Shown here in pieces: positions 26,589 to 34,851 of a stretch of DNA of 64,000 nt; the stretch's first letter is position 1; each line of letters opens with the position of its first letter. Both the position numbers and the translations under genes were made by a program. Origin of the DNA: Xenorhabdus griffiniae. GTDB taxonomy: Bacteria > Pseudomonadota > Gammaproteobacteria > Enterobacterales > Enterobacteriaceae. The stretch lies in assembly GCF_037265215.1 (NCBI RefSeq), contig NZ_CP147737.1, positions 3,938,001-4,002,000 on the forward strand. Direction: 5' to 3'. The notes below the pieces were generated by a model. The model had not been told where the DNA came from. It made no database searches and saw only the letters and a list, made by a program, of their open reading frames with translations.

Positions 26589-27975
26589 CCAAGTACCCCA
26601 TAGCTTCGAAGCCGAACAAAGTGTTATCGGTGCATTACTGCTAGACCCCCAAAGCGATAACGCACAATACGTATTCTCGATGCTAACCCCCGATGATTTT
26701 TATAGCCGTCATCACGGTTTGATTTACACTGAGATGCGCACGATGAACACCCAGCGCCAACCTATTGACATCCTCACTGTGGATGATCGTTTGCGGAGTA
26801 CTGGAAAGTCTGACAATACGGGTGGGTTCGCATATCTGGCTGAGGTAGCCAAGAACACACCAAGTACGGCTAACATTGTTGCCTACGCTAAGAAACTTAA
26901 GGGAACTGCTGCCGAGCGTTACGCCATCGAGAAAACCAATGAAATTCAGCGGTTGCTGATGGCACCCAGCACGCTCACATTTGCTGAGAAAATGGACATG
27001 GCTCAGAGGTTGTTAGGCGAAGCTGCTGAGAACGGCACCACAGGACACAAGACCGGACTCAAGCCACTGAGTGAAATTGCCGATAGGTGGTTCACTGAAC
27101 TTGAAGAACGATTCAATAATCCAGAGTTACACGTGGGACTTAAGACAGGTTTACGCGATTTAGACGAAATGCTCGCGCCTAAGTACATCGCTAATGGATC
27201 GCTATTTGTTATCGGTGCGCGTCCTAAAATGGGTAAGACTACAGTGTTAACTGAGATAGCGAAAAACGTCGCGGGTGATGGGCTTCCTGTGTTGATGTTC
27301 AGCATGGAGATGACGGATAAACAACTCTTTGAGCGCATGGTCAGCCAGAAATCAGGAATAAATTCAGATGCGTTCTACGGTGGTATTGAGGACGACTACG
27401 AATGGGCGTTACTCAGTCAGGCTATTGGAGAATTGAAAAATACGCCTAATGTCTGGATTGATGACACACCGGGAATGACATTCGCACACATTCAGTCCCA
27501 GTGCCGCAAGATCAAGCGTCAGGTCGGCAAGATTGGTTTTATCGGCGTTGACTATTTAACCCTGATGAAGACCGAAAAGGCAGATCGTAATGACATTGCT
27601 TACGGGAATATTACTAAGGGTCTCAAGATACTGGCGAAAGAACTGGATACAACGGTAGTTCTGCTGACCCAGTTGAACCGTAACCTCGAAGAGCGAGCCA
27701 ATAAGCGGCCTATGCCGAGTGACAGCCGTGATACGGGGCAGATTGAGCAGGATTGTGATTACTGGATGGGGGTTTATCGTGATTCGGTTTATCACGAGAA
27801 ATCAGACCAAACACTAACAGAATTGATCCTCCGCCTCAACCGTCATGGCAAGGCGGGAACCACCTACATTGAACAAAAAGGGCTGAGCTTATTCTCTATC
27901 GATCAGGTCGAAGGAGAACGCAGAGCCAAACGAAACGAAGATAGACCTAATAAACCCCGCCATAAGGACTTTTGA
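26569..27975 (+). CDS. Replicative DNA helicase, DnaB family
   Basis: A 468-residue protein from ATG 26569 (MTMTEINQVPHSFEAEQSVI), overlapping the O-like gene by 20 nt. The N-terminal DnaB domain, Walker A in GARPKMGKTT, Walker B/H3 region IGFIGVDYLTLMK and RecA-core motif VVLLTQLNR are all present, and the length is that of full DnaB. It unwinds the fork for phage replication, so the phage brings its own helicase instead of a loader of P type. Confidence 0.95.
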   Translation: MTMTEINQVPHSFEAEQSVIGALLLDPQSDNAQYVFSMLTPDDFYSRHHGLIYTEMRTMNTQRQPIDILTVDDRLRSTGKSDNTGGFAYLAEVAKNTPSTANIVAYAKKLKGTAAERYAIEKTNEIQRLLMAPSTLTFAEKMDMAQRLLGEAAENGTTGHKTGLKPLSEIADRWFTELEERFNNPELHVGLKTGLRDLDEMLAPKYIANGSLFVIGARPKMGKTTVLTEIAKNVAGDGLPVLMFSMEMTDKQLFERMVSQKSGINSDAFYGGIEDDYEWALLSQAIGELKNTPNVWIDDTPGMTFAHIQSQCRKIKRQVGKIGFIGVDYLTLMKTEKADRNDIAYGNITKGLKILAKELDTTVVLLTQLNRNLEERANKRPMPSDSRDTGQIEQDCDYWMGVYRDSVYHEKSDQTLTELILRLNRHGKAGTTYIEQKGLSLFSIDQVEGERRAKRNEDRPNKPRHKDF

Positions 27976-27976
27976 G

Positions 27977-28312
27977 ATGAAAATCAAGCAGCTACAACAA
28001 CAGATTCACCAACAAAATATCGACGCGGGTTGGTGGGATAATCCCCGTGAACGCGGAACATTGCTCTGTTTAATCCATTCCGAAATCAGCGAGGCGATGG
28101 AGGGGGAACGCAAAAATCTAATGGATAACCATTTACCTCATCGACCAATGGCAGAGGTGGAACTGGCTGATGCTGTCATTCGTATTTTGGATTACGCAGA
28201 GGCATTTGGTTATGACATTGAGGGCGCGATTGCTGAAAAATTAGCATACAACAGGCATCGGGCAGACCATAAACGAGAAAATCGCGCCAAATCTGGCGGT
28301 AAGGCATTTTAA
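27977..28312 (+). CDS. MazG-like nucleotide pyrophosphohydrolase
   Basis: A 111-residue protein with the MazG-fold signature EISEAMEGER (ExxE) and ELADAVIRILDYAEAFG (ExxD), the metal-binding helices of all-alpha NTP pyrophosphatases. It would hydrolyse (d)NTPs and may lower alarmone or aberrant nucleotide levels during infection. It starts one base after the helicase stop and abuts the NinX-like gene. Confidence 0.82.
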   Translation: MKIKQLQQQIHQQNIDAGWWDNPRERGTLLCLIHSEISEAMEGERKNLMDNHLPHRPMAEVELADAVIRILDYAEAFGYDIEGAIAEKLAYNRHRADHKRENRAKSGGKAF

Positions 28313-28662
28313 TGAAAATCAAAACATCGGCACTAACGGGACGGGCGTTGGATTGGGCTGTAAGTATGGCTGTCAGAGAGGATGTTAATTTCTTAATTGA
28401 AATGTCAGATGTAATACCTGCATATTCAATTAGTTGGAATTTGTGTGGGCAGTTGATTGATGGATACATCGACGATTTAACTCACATGGCATTTAGAGGT
28501 GATCATTGGGTGGCAAATTGTAGAGCAGCACGAATTGGTGATTTTTCTATTTTTAAAACGCAAACAGGCGACACCCTGCAAATCGCCATTTGCCGCGCTG
28601 TCGTCGCTGCTCAGTTAGGCGATGAGGTTGAGATACCGGATGAGCTGGTGGAGGGGATATGA
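28312..28662 (+). CDS. NinX-like phage protein (DUF2591)
   Basis: A 116-residue protein. SALTGRALDWAVSMA near the start, a W-x-x-G-x-L-I segment (SWNLCGQLIDGY) and an end with TLQIAICRAVVAAQLGDEVE are the marks of the DUF2591/NinX family of nin-region proteins. Function unknown. One-base overlap with the MazG-like gene. Confidence 0.8.
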   Translation: MKIKTSALTGRALDWAVSMAVREDVNFLIEMSDVIPAYSISWNLCGQLIDGYIDDLTHMAFRGDHWVANCRAARIGDFSIFKTQTGDTLQIAICRAVVAAQLGDEVEIPDELVEGI

Positions 28663-28913
28663 CAATGGCAAGAACAGCAATTGAACGAGCTAATAATGCT
28701 GCGAAACACAATTACTCATGGTCAGCAATGTGTCAGGTTCACATCTGTAAAAAATGCGGCACAGCAGAGCACCGCAGCGGTTGGTATTGGTGGTCGGGTT
28801 ACAAATCGAGAATTGAGCCGCCATGCGATCGGCGATGCTCTAAGGATGAACTACTGAAATGGCTAATCCGAAATTATGCAATAATTGTGGAACGAATGAA
28901 CTTGTATTTATAG
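28659..28913 (+). CDS. Small zinc-finger nin-region protein, 84 aa
   Basis: Contains CQVHICKKCGTAEHRSGW and PPCDRRCSKDELLKW, Cys/His pairs of a small zinc site. The start is either ATG 28659 (overlapping the previous stop) or 28665, which is better spaced from GGAGGGG. Function unknown; its 3' end overlaps the next gene by 55 nt. Confidence 0.6.
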   Translation: MTMARTAIERANNAAKHNYSWSAMCQVHICKKCGTAEHRSGWYWWSGYKSRIEPPCDRRCSKDELLKWLIRNYAIIVERMNLYL

Positions 28914-29059
28914 AGTCAAAATATTTTAAAAGAGAAAAAGCCTTTAAAAGTTTTGTCTTATGTAAATCGTGCAATAAAAGAACTACTCCTGTGCAGTGGT
29001 TAAGATGTGAAAGCGACGTTAGAGATCAAGTATTAAATAACTGGAATAATGAAAATTAA
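28859..29059 (+). CDS. Lar-like zinc-ribbon protein, 66 aa
   Basis: A 66-residue zinc ribbon: KLCNNCGTNELVFIES then LCKSCNKRT (CX2C...CX2C), ending in VLNNWNNEN, the W-N motif typical of Lar-type restriction alleviation proteins. If Lar-like, it would modulate type I restriction to protect phage DNA. The assignment rests on pattern only. Confidence 0.55.
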   Translation: MANPKLCNNCGTNELVFIESKYFKREKAFKSFVLCKSCNKRTTPVQWLRCESDVRDQVLNNWNNEN

Positions 29060-29068
29060 GGACATTTT

Positions 29069-29512
29069 ATGGAATGTGATTTTCTATTTCATGAATCAAC
29101 CAAACAAGCTGCATGGCAACAACTCAAAGACGTCCTAGCTACCAACCAACCTCACCGCCTCATCATCAAACCGTGGAAAAACAAACGCTCATTATCTCAG
29201 AACGCGACCGCGCATTTGTGGTTCGGTGAGATTAGTTGTTTTCTGAAATCTAACGGAGCGAAATTTTCACCGGATGAAGTTAAAGAGATGATGAAACACA
29301 CATTCTTGGGCTACGAGGTTGTGGAGCGCATTGATGCCAGAACTCAGGAGCCTGAGCGTGTTAGGACACTCCGCCAGACATCCAAATTGGACACTGGAGA
29401 GATGTTTCGATTCATGGAGCAGGTTGAGCAGTGGGCTGTGGGTATTGGTTGTTTTGTGACAGTGCCAGATGACAGCGAATACATGAAACTCAAACAGGAG
29501 CAAGAGCGGTGA
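29069..29512 (+). CDS. ninB: Recombination protein NinB
   Basis: A 147-residue protein, the normal size. KPWKNKRSLSQNATAHLWFG and KEMMKHTFLGYE are NinB hallmarks. Lambda NinB (Orf) binds single-strand DNA and SSB and helps Red recombination by replacing RecFOR functions. Confidence 0.9.
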   Translation: MECDFLFHESTKQAAWQQLKDVLATNQPHRLIIKPWKNKRSLSQNATAHLWFGEISCFLKSNGAKFSPDEVKEMMKHTFLGYEVVERIDARTQEPERVRTLRQTSKLDTGEMFRFMEQVEQWAVGIGCFVTVPDDSEYMKLKQEQER

Positions 29513-29757
29513 ACGAAATCAGAAAACCGGTGGATAAATTACCACGTAATTACGGATGGAACAGATTAAAGCTGGCTCAACATAGTTACGCCGATTTAGA
29601 GCGACTCCGAATTGACGTTGAGGAAAACCATGCGTGTCAGGATGGTATCCATCTCATTGATACGAAAGGCCGGAAAAAGTTGGATGCAATAGATTGGGCG
29701 ATATACAACAAACAAAAGGCGGAAAGGGATGAAAAAGCTAAGACGGCGGAAATGTAA
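29509..29757 (+). CDS. Small nin-region protein, 82 aa
   Basis: Not recognised by family. A basic/acidic helical protein ([40 protein letters not shown]). It overlaps NinB by 4 nt at its start and NinG by 29 nt at its end, so it is a translated member of the operon. Confidence 0.6.
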   Translation: MNEIRKPVDKLPRNYGWNRLKLAQHSYADLERLRIDVEENHACQDGIHLIDTKGRKKLDAIDWAIYNKQKAERDEKAKTAEM

Positions 29758-30325
29758 AGAGTGTGGCGAGCAGTATGAACCAGAACGGCAATTACAAAAT
29801 ACCTGCTCAATCCAGTGTGCAATAGCCAGAGGTAGGAAACAAGAACAGAAAAAACGAGAGGAACTGGAACGACGACGAAAGAAAGATAATAAAATTCAGC
29901 AGAAGCTAGCCCGCGACAAACTCAAAGCCCGCAAACTCTCAGTAAAGCCCCGCAGTTATTGGATTCAACAAGCTCAACGAGCAGTTAACTCATATATCAG
30001 AGAGCGAGACCGCGATTTACCGTGCATTTCCTGTGGTACGTATACATCTGCTCAATGGGATGCGGGTCATTACCGGACAACGTCAGCAGCGCCTCAATTG
30101 AGATTTGATGAACGGAATATCCATCGCCAGTGTGTTGTCTGTAACCAGCATAAATCGGGGAATCTGGTTCCGTATCGGGTGGAGTTAATCCGGCGTATTG
30201 GCCTGGAACCGGTTGAGGCTATCGAATCGAATCATGACCGCCACCGATGGACGATTGAGGAATGTAAGGCGATTAAAACTGAGTTTCAGGAGAAATTAAA
30301 AATACTGAGACAGGAGGCGGCATGA
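29729..30325 (+). CDS. ninG: Recombination protein NinG (Rap-like)
   Basis: A 198-residue protein. The N-terminal zinc site ([19 protein letters not shown]), a basic coiled middle ([20 protein letters not shown]) and the C-terminal core [20 protein letters not shown] with [11 protein letters not shown] are the NinG/Rap pattern. It is a structure-specific endonuclease that cuts recombination intermediates. Confidence 0.94.
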   Translation: MKKLRRRKCKECGEQYEPERQLQNTCSIQCAIARGRKQEQKKREELERRRKKDNKIQQKLARDKLKARKLSVKPRSYWIQQAQRAVNSYIRERDRDLPCISCGTYTSAQWDAGHYRTTSAAPQLRFDERNIHRQCVVCNQHKSGNLVPYRVELIRRIGLEPVEAIESNHDRHRWTIEECKAIKTEFQEKLKILRQEAA

Positions 30326-30522
30326 CATTTGAAATGACATCAATCCCCAATCTACTCATAAAACACCGAGGCAATCAAACTCAGTTAGCTCGTGAATTGG
30401 GTATTAATAGAATGACGGTTGGCAAATTCGCACGTGATTTTAAATGCCAGTATCACGTCATATGCAATGGGGTACTGATGACAAAATCAAAGCTGAAAGG
30501 GAACCAGAGAGGAATAAGATGA
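30322..30522 (+). CDS. ninH: NinH-like DNA-binding protein
   Basis: A 66-residue protein whose Fis-like helix-turn-helix [20 protein letters not shown] matches NinH of lambdoid phages. Its stop overlaps the start of the downstream DUF1133 gene (ATGA). Confidence 0.82.
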   Translation: MTFEMTSIPNLLIKHRGNQTQLARELGINRMTVGKFARDFKCQYHVICNGVLMTKSKLKGNQRGIR

Positions 30523-31130
30523 GTAAAGAATCATTCCCGTTGCTGGCCTATGTAGCCAACAAGAAAGATTTACGTCGGGTGTGGGGCAAAGGCTGGAAAA
30601 CTATTACACCAAGTCAGCGCGTCTGGGTCAGGTATTTAATGATGATTTGGGGTAAGCAATATGGAGGGAATGAATATCCCGGAGGAGAATGTAGCGTCAT
30701 AGGCCGATTAATGACTCGTGAAGATTGGACAGACGCCGAAGGTGAACGGATCGTTAAAGTGGTTAAAGATCTACATAAACTAGGCTACGAAGGCGATGAG
30801 TTATTTCAGAAGGCTCATGAAGTTCTAAATCCCAAGCAAACATTAAGCGGCATCATCGCTCTCGCCAAAGAATCAGATGATGCCGCCTTTGTTGAAATGG
30901 TTCTGAATAAGACGTTTAAGCGGGGTAATCCTATTCGTGATATCGCTATTAAACGATATTGTGAGCGCAAATACCCGCAAAAGATTGCCCGTGAGTTATC
31001 AGGGATGACTGGCTGTGACGTCCAATGGGCTAGGAAACGCGCTGCATGGTCAGAAGAGCTATTGGAAGAGGAAATGTATTATGCGATCAAGAGAGAAATT
31101 AGAAAAGAAAACTGCGAAATATATCACTAA
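30519..31130 (+). CDS. DUF1133 protein in the late-antiterminator (Q) position
   Basis: A 203-residue protein from ATG 30519, with GAGAGGAATA upstream. GKGWKTITPSQRVWVRYLMM, YGGNEYPGGECSVIGRLMTR and LSGIIALAKESDDAAFVEMV follow the DUF1133 pattern of lambdoid nin-region ends. It is the last gene before the late leader, the place of Q, so a role in late-transcript antitermination is likely; the biochemical function is not established from sequence. Confidence 0.7.
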   Translation: MSKESFPLLAYVANKKDLRRVWGKGWKTITPSQRVWVRYLMMIWGKQYGGNEYPGGECSVIGRLMTREDWTDAEGERIVKVVKDLHKLGYEGDELFQKAHEVLNPKQTLSGIIALAKESDDAAFVEMVLNKTFKRGNPIRDIAIKRYCERKYPQKIARELSGMTGCDVQWARKRAAWSEELLEEEMYYAIKREIRKENCEIYH

Positions 31131-31149
31131 ATATAAATATTTTCTAAAT

Positions 31150-31349
31150 TAGCTTGATTTTGAGAAATTTAAGTGTATATTTTGTGTTATGCTCGGGAGG
31201 TAAAACCGAAAGCAGGGTAACAAGAGAAACCGAGGCGGCGCTTGTTACTGAACCGTCTAGTTCGTCAAGCGAAAGATTTTCGCCCACTCGAACCACTCCG
31301 GCTGAGAGGTCGGAATAAATTCCAAGCCTCGCCAATGCGGGGCTTTTTT
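31150..31349 (+). ncRNA. Structured late leader RNA (6S/tR'-like)
   Basis: After the Q-position gene there is a non-coding stretch with several strong hairpins: GTAACAAG/CTTGTTAC (31217-31248), GCGAAA/TTTCGC (31269-31283) and an intrinsic terminator at the end. A plausible promoter lies near 31153-31185 (TTGATT/TTGAGA and TATGCT-like boxes). In lambda the late promoter makes a 194-nt RNA ending at tR', which Q lets polymerase pass; this is the likely counterpart. A separate regulatory RNA role cannot be excluded. Confidence 0.55.
31324..31349 (+). terminator. Intrinsic terminator at end of late leader (tR'-like)
   Basis: GCCTCGC (31326-31332) pairs with GCGGGGC (31337-31343) around a CAAT loop, followed by six T. 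Confidence 0.88.
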
Positions 31350-31742
31350 GCATCTACCAGTTGTCAACTCAGAGTTTACACCCCGATCGGGGTTAGAGAT
31401 CACCCCATGCAAGATGAATTCGATGGATTTATCCAACTACCTGAGAATCTTCGGTAGTTCAAATTACCCGATATCGGATTTCCGACATCGGAACAAATTC
31501 AATCGGTTATAAATTCAAGGCTGCGCGTGTGAAGTGACCCCTTATGTTGGTTGTCCAACTATTTCATGATAACGACAAGGTAAGCAGCACTTGTGGCAAT
31601 TCAGCAGTCTTAATATAACTGGATGAAATTAATTGAATCTTTCTGTGTGTGGAGTCAAATTTACAATTAAGAAAAATAGCTTAAGTGAGCTAATTACCGT
31701 AGAATTCCGACCATCTTATATAATGGGTGGAGTCTTATAGCA
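31350..31742. other. Intergenic region before accessory cassette
   Basis: About 390 bp without a convincing gene. A 14-bp perfect palindrome, ACCCCGATCGGGGT, lies at 31380-31393. TATAAT at 31719-31724 with a weak -35 would serve as the promoter of the following three-gene cassette. GTGGAGTC occurs twice (about 31650 and 31727). Confidence 0.4.
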
Positions 31743-32642
31743 ATGGGGAATAAATCTCAATCAGTTAGTATCATTTACAAAGGGAAAGCTCTTGATAATC
31801 ACAAGATGGATATTTTGGCATTTGCTAATAGCCTTCAAGGATTAGGGGATGCTATTTATGACGCTAATAAAATTATTAATGGCGGAAATGATATCCAAGT
31901 AAATGTGGATGCAAAACTGATAGCAGGGTCATTTGGCTTTGATATTGAGGTTATTCAGAGTGCCGCAAGTGCTAAAGACATCATTCAAATTTTAGGGTTA
32001 TCCTCGATTCCTCTAGCTATGGGTGGGGCAACTGTGCTGGAAGTTTTAAAAAAACTAAGCGGAAAAAAGGTTGACATTGTCGAATCAGAGACAAATAACA
32101 ATCTAGTGAAATTAAGAGTTGATAATGAAGAGATCATTTGCACGAAGGATGTTGAAAAAATTGTTAACTCACCTGAAATTCGCAAATCTATTGATTCTTT
32201 CGTCAGAAAGCCACTTTTAATTGATGGTGTTGATAATTTTGTTGTAAAGGAGTTCCGTAGTTCTGAAAAGAACATTCTCGACATAGATCATAATGAAGCT
32301 GAAAAATACAAAGCACCAAAAGTATTATTTGAAACCAAAGAAGAAGTAGATGAGATTGATACAACAGTTACTTTTATCTCAGCACATATGGACAAGAAGA
32401 GTGGTTGGCGGGTAGAGTTAGATGGTGAAAAACGGAATGTCAGAATGGAAGATGACCAATTTATCACATTAGTAACCGGCGCTGATGCCCCCAAAATCTT
32501 TGGTGAGTTATTTGCTGTAAAAATGAAAAAAATTATAAAAAATACTAACGGTGTAGTGGACGAGAAACTATCCATTACAAAAGTTGGTAGACATTTCGCT
32601 GATCAGGCGAGAAAAATCATAACTAATGCGAATAAAACATGA
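31743..32642 (+). CDS. Accessory cassette gene 1: soluble protein, 299 aa
   Basis: The opening (SIIYKGKALDNHKMDILAFA, then a conserved-looking LGDAIYDANKIING) recalls a family of uncharacterised proteins I have seen in mobile elements (DUF7946-like); this is memory-based. A mostly hydrophobic stretch at 95-115 (IIQILGLSSIPLAMGGATVL) could be a membrane helix. The rest is charged beta/alpha. AT-rich compared with phage late genes. It is coupled by overlap to two membrane-protein genes. Confidence 0.6.
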   Translation: MGNKSQSVSIIYKGKALDNHKMDILAFANSLQGLGDAIYDANKIINGGNDIQVNVDAKLIAGSFGFDIEVIQSAASAKDIIQILGLSSIPLAMGGATVLEVLKKLSGKKVDIVESETNNNLVKLRVDNEEIICTKDVEKIVNSPEIRKSIDSFVRKPLLIDGVDNFVVKEFRSSEKNILDIDHNEAEKYKAPKVLFETKEEVDEIDTTVTFISAHMDKKSGWRVELDGEKRNVRMEDDQFITLVTGADAPKIFGELFAVKMKKIIKNTNGVVDEKLSITKVGRHFADQARKIITNANKT

Positions 32643-32902
32643 TGCCAGACATAAGTTTATTGAGTTCGCTGGGATTGCTGGCGGCCTTTCCCGCTATATT
32701 TATTACTACGAGGGTAGCTATTAGATGGCTGCTCAATAAACTATTGCCTGAAACAAAAGTTCACATCAAATATACTGATGTAAATAAAAACACTTATAAA
32801 ACTACTATTTATATCAATAATGATGATGAGTTAATGAAGCTCATTGATGACATAGCAGAAAAGAATAAAAATGAGAGGGGGAGAGCAACCCCTCATGTCT
32901 GA
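32639..32902 (+). CDS. Accessory cassette gene 2: small membrane protein, 87 aa
   Basis: One N-terminal membrane helix (LLSSLGLLAAFPAIFITTRV) is followed by a soluble, beta-like tail (VHIKYTDVNKNTYKTTIYIN). Start at 32639 or 32642; the ATG overlaps the previous stop. Function unknown. Confidence 0.58.
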   Translation: MMPDISLLSSLGLLAAFPAIFITTRVAIRWLLNKLLPETKVHIKYTDVNKNTYKTTIYINNDDELMKLIDDIAEKNKNERGRATPHV

Positions 32903-33311
32903 ACAGAAAAAAGCGAGCAGTAAATTATTAAGTGTTGCCGGAGGTGGAGGCATAGGGATGTTTCTTATGAAGTTGCCACTTTTCTCTAGTAATCCTGTAT
33001 TAAGGGATGCTTATATGGCTGCTGTCCCCCTGATCTCTATTGCGCTAAGTGAGCTATTTTCTTTTGCATGGACAATATTTGCGACAGACCCCCATGAAGT
33101 CAGGCTCAGAAGAAAACTAAGACACATAAAAGTTCAACTGAAAAGTAACTTAGATGATGAAAGCAACTCAATGTCACCAGATATGCGCTTGAAAGCACAA
33201 AAACGCTATGACACTATCTGTGGTATAGAAATGGGAATTTACCCATTATCTATAATCAGTGATCTAGATGGGGTAGCATCAACAGGCACTCGTTCACAAG
33301 AAAGTAGTTGA
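32895..33311 (+). CDS. Accessory cassette gene 3: membrane protein, 138 aa
   Basis: From ATG 32895 (MSEQKKASSKLLSVAGGGGI), with GAGGGGGAGAG upstream; it overlaps the previous gene by 8 nt. Two hydrophobic helices (residues about 15-30 and 45-70, AVPLISIALSELFSFAWTIF) are followed by a basic cytoplasmic tail (RLRRKLRHIKVQLK). Not recognised. It closes the cassette, with a terminator 44 bp behind. Confidence 0.58.
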   Translation: MSEQKKASSKLLSVAGGGGIGMFLMKLPLFSSNPVLRDAYMAAVPLISIALSELFSFAWTIFATDPHEVRLRRKLRHIKVQLKSNLDDESNSMSPDMRLKAQKRYDTICGIEMGIYPLSIISDLDGVASTGTRSQESS

Positions 33312-33354
33312 TTATTGCGTTAGATGGCTACTTTACAAATAGAAATATTTTCTT

Positions 33355-33382
33355 AAAAGATCGCTCAGGCGGTCTTTTCTAA
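33355..33382 (+). terminator. Intrinsic terminator after accessory cassette
   Basis: AAAAGATCGC (33355-33364) pairs with GCGGTCTTTT (33369-33378) with one G-U, ending in TTTT. It separates the cassette from the lysis region. Confidence 0.75.
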
Positions 33383-33539
33383 TTCTGCCACCGCAATCAC
33401 TCCCAGAACCTCAGTCTCTCCTATTGCGGCTGGCAACCTTGACTTGTGAGCCTGACAATACAAGTGGTAATAGTTAAAACAGATTCTAAGTTTGTTTAAA
33501 ATTGGGTTAAGTTTGCAACCATACATCCGAGGTGAATAA

Positions 33540-33719
33540 ATGAAAGTATCCATCGAACTTAACGGCGAAATACTCTGGTATCGTGATGAAGAGAAAGGCG
33601 AGGGAATGGCTTCAACTGGATACGTAAAGGACGGCACACAGCAAAAAATCATTACCGCCCTTAAAGCTGCGTTATCTCAGGCTAAAGCTGAATCTTTATG
33701 CTGGGATAACCGAGATTGA
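33540..33719 (+). CDS. Small phage protein, 59 aa
   Basis: MKVSIELNGEILWYRDEEKG through AESLCWDNRD, with a strong GAGGTGA site 7 nt before the ATG. A beta-strand start followed by an amphipathic helix (QQKIITALKAALSQAKAE). Found where many lambdoid phages have tiny late-leader proteins. Its last 24 nt overlap the convergent DUF1883 gene. Confidence 0.62.
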   Translation: MKVSIELNGEILWYRDEEKGEGMASTGYVKDGTQQKIITALKAALSQAKAESLCWDNRD

Positions 33720-33965
33720 ATGTCGGATCTTTGCTGAACCTCCTCCTAAATCAATTGTGACATTCCAATACCCACTATAAGGAACGCCTAATCTTGCTGG
33801 GAGTTGTCGGAAAAAACCGCCCCCACCATGATGCTGAAATCCTCGGCGGTTCTTATAGTTATTAAAATTACTATCTGTCATTAACAAGATATTACATTGG
33901 TGTGAGCAATCAACCACAACGATATCGCCTTGATTGAGATGCATTCTTTTATGCAAGAACTGCAT
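33696..33965 (-). CDS. DUF1883 domain protein, 89 aa
   Basis: MQFLHKRMHLNQGDIVVVDC, SHQCNILLMTDSNFNNYKNR and WNVTIDLGGGSAKIRHSISV match the DUF1883 pattern, which occurs alone or fused to TIR domains in bacterial proteins. Here it is a lone domain, transcribed against the late genes, with AAAGGGGAAAT before the ATG. Function unknown; a sensor or adaptor in a TIR-type response is a possibility. Confidence 0.75.
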   Translation of the reverse strand: MQFLHKRMHLNQGDIVVVDCSHQCNILLMTDSNFNNYKNRRGFQHHGGGGFFRQLPARLGVPYSGYWNVTIDLGGGSAKIRHSISVIPA

Positions 33966-34126
33966 TATTTCCCCTTTTTAGAGGTAATCAGCCATCCCTC
34001 TAATTGCTGGTTAATCTTTGGCTGACCTAACAGCTTACCTTAACTATCAACCCATTACTTTTAACCTACTCACAGGGGTAACCATCGTTCACCCCACGGA
34101 CGCCCATTGTTCTAATGGGGTGGAAT

Positions 34127-34447
34127 ATGAAGATGAAAGAAAATCCTGATTTATGGGCTGACTTACTCAACGGCCTAAAAAACTCGTGGCCGCAAATATC
34201 CGGTTCTGCTTTGGCAATAGCCATTTGTTACGGCCGACTAATTTACGACGGTGTGGAGCGGAAGAACCGCTGGGTAGAGGCGCTGCTTTGTGGGGCCTTA
34301 TCATGGAGTGTATCCAGTGGTCTGGAGATGTTTGGCATTCCTATCAATTTTGCACCGGCTATCGGGGGCGCCGTTGGTTTTATTGGCGTTGAGAAAATCC
34401 GCGAGTTTGCTGTTCGTGCGATTAACAAACGGTTGGGAGATAAATAG
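34127..34447 (+). CDS. Phage holin (lambda-type family)
   Basis: A 106-residue protein from ATG 34127, with GGGTGGA upstream. Three membrane segments can be drawn (SGSALAIAICYGRLIY; WVEALLCGALSWSVSSGLEM; FAPAIGGAVGFIGV) with a charged C-terminus, as in the phage holin 3 family. It precedes the endolysin and spanin genes. It forms the inner-membrane lesion that sets lysis timing. Confidence 0.85.
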   Translation: MKMKENPDLWADLLNGLKNSWPQISGSALAIAICYGRLIYDGVERKNRWVEALLCGALSWSVSSGLEMFGIPINFAPAIGGAVGFIGVEKIREFAVRAINKRLGDK

Positions 34448-34851
34448 TGAGCAGAGGCATTCGCAATCATAATCCGGGTAATATTGACTATAACCCGAAG
34501 AATGACTGGCAAGGTCAAGTTGGAATCGAGACAGGTGCAAAAAATCCTCGGTTCTGCCTGTTCAAATCGCCGGAGTATGGCATCAGGGCACTGATGAAGT
34601 TGTTAATCAACTACCACAAAGGCGGGCATAACAGTGTCTCTAAAATCATTAATCGTTATGCACCCAGCAATGAGAACAACACCACGGCTTACATTAACGG
34701 TGTTTCTGAGGCGGTGAACGTAGACCCAAATCAGGTTCTGGACATCAATAAACCGACGCTGATTGCACTGGCAAAAGCCATTATCCGGCATGAGAACGGC
34801 AATCAGCCGTATTCTGAGGCAACGTTTGAGAAAGCGTTTGAGATGCTATGA
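34447..34851 (+). CDS. Endolysin (RGIRNxNPGNI-type muramidase/transglycosylase)
   Basis: A 134-residue protein from a GTG that overlaps the holin stop by one base. SRGIRNHNPGNIDYNPKNDW is the hallmark of a phage structural/lytic glycosidase family (P5-like), and FKSPEYGIRALMKLL and INRYAPSNENNTTAYI follow in order. No signal peptide, so it depends on the holin. A related domain sits in the tape-measure protein of this prophage. Confidence 0.82.
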   Translation: MSRGIRNHNPGNIDYNPKNDWQGQVGIETGAKNPRFCLFKSPEYGIRALMKLLINYHKGGHNSVSKIINRYAPSNENNTTAYINGVSEAVNVDPNQVLDINKPTLIALAKAIIRHENGNQPYSEATFEKAFEML

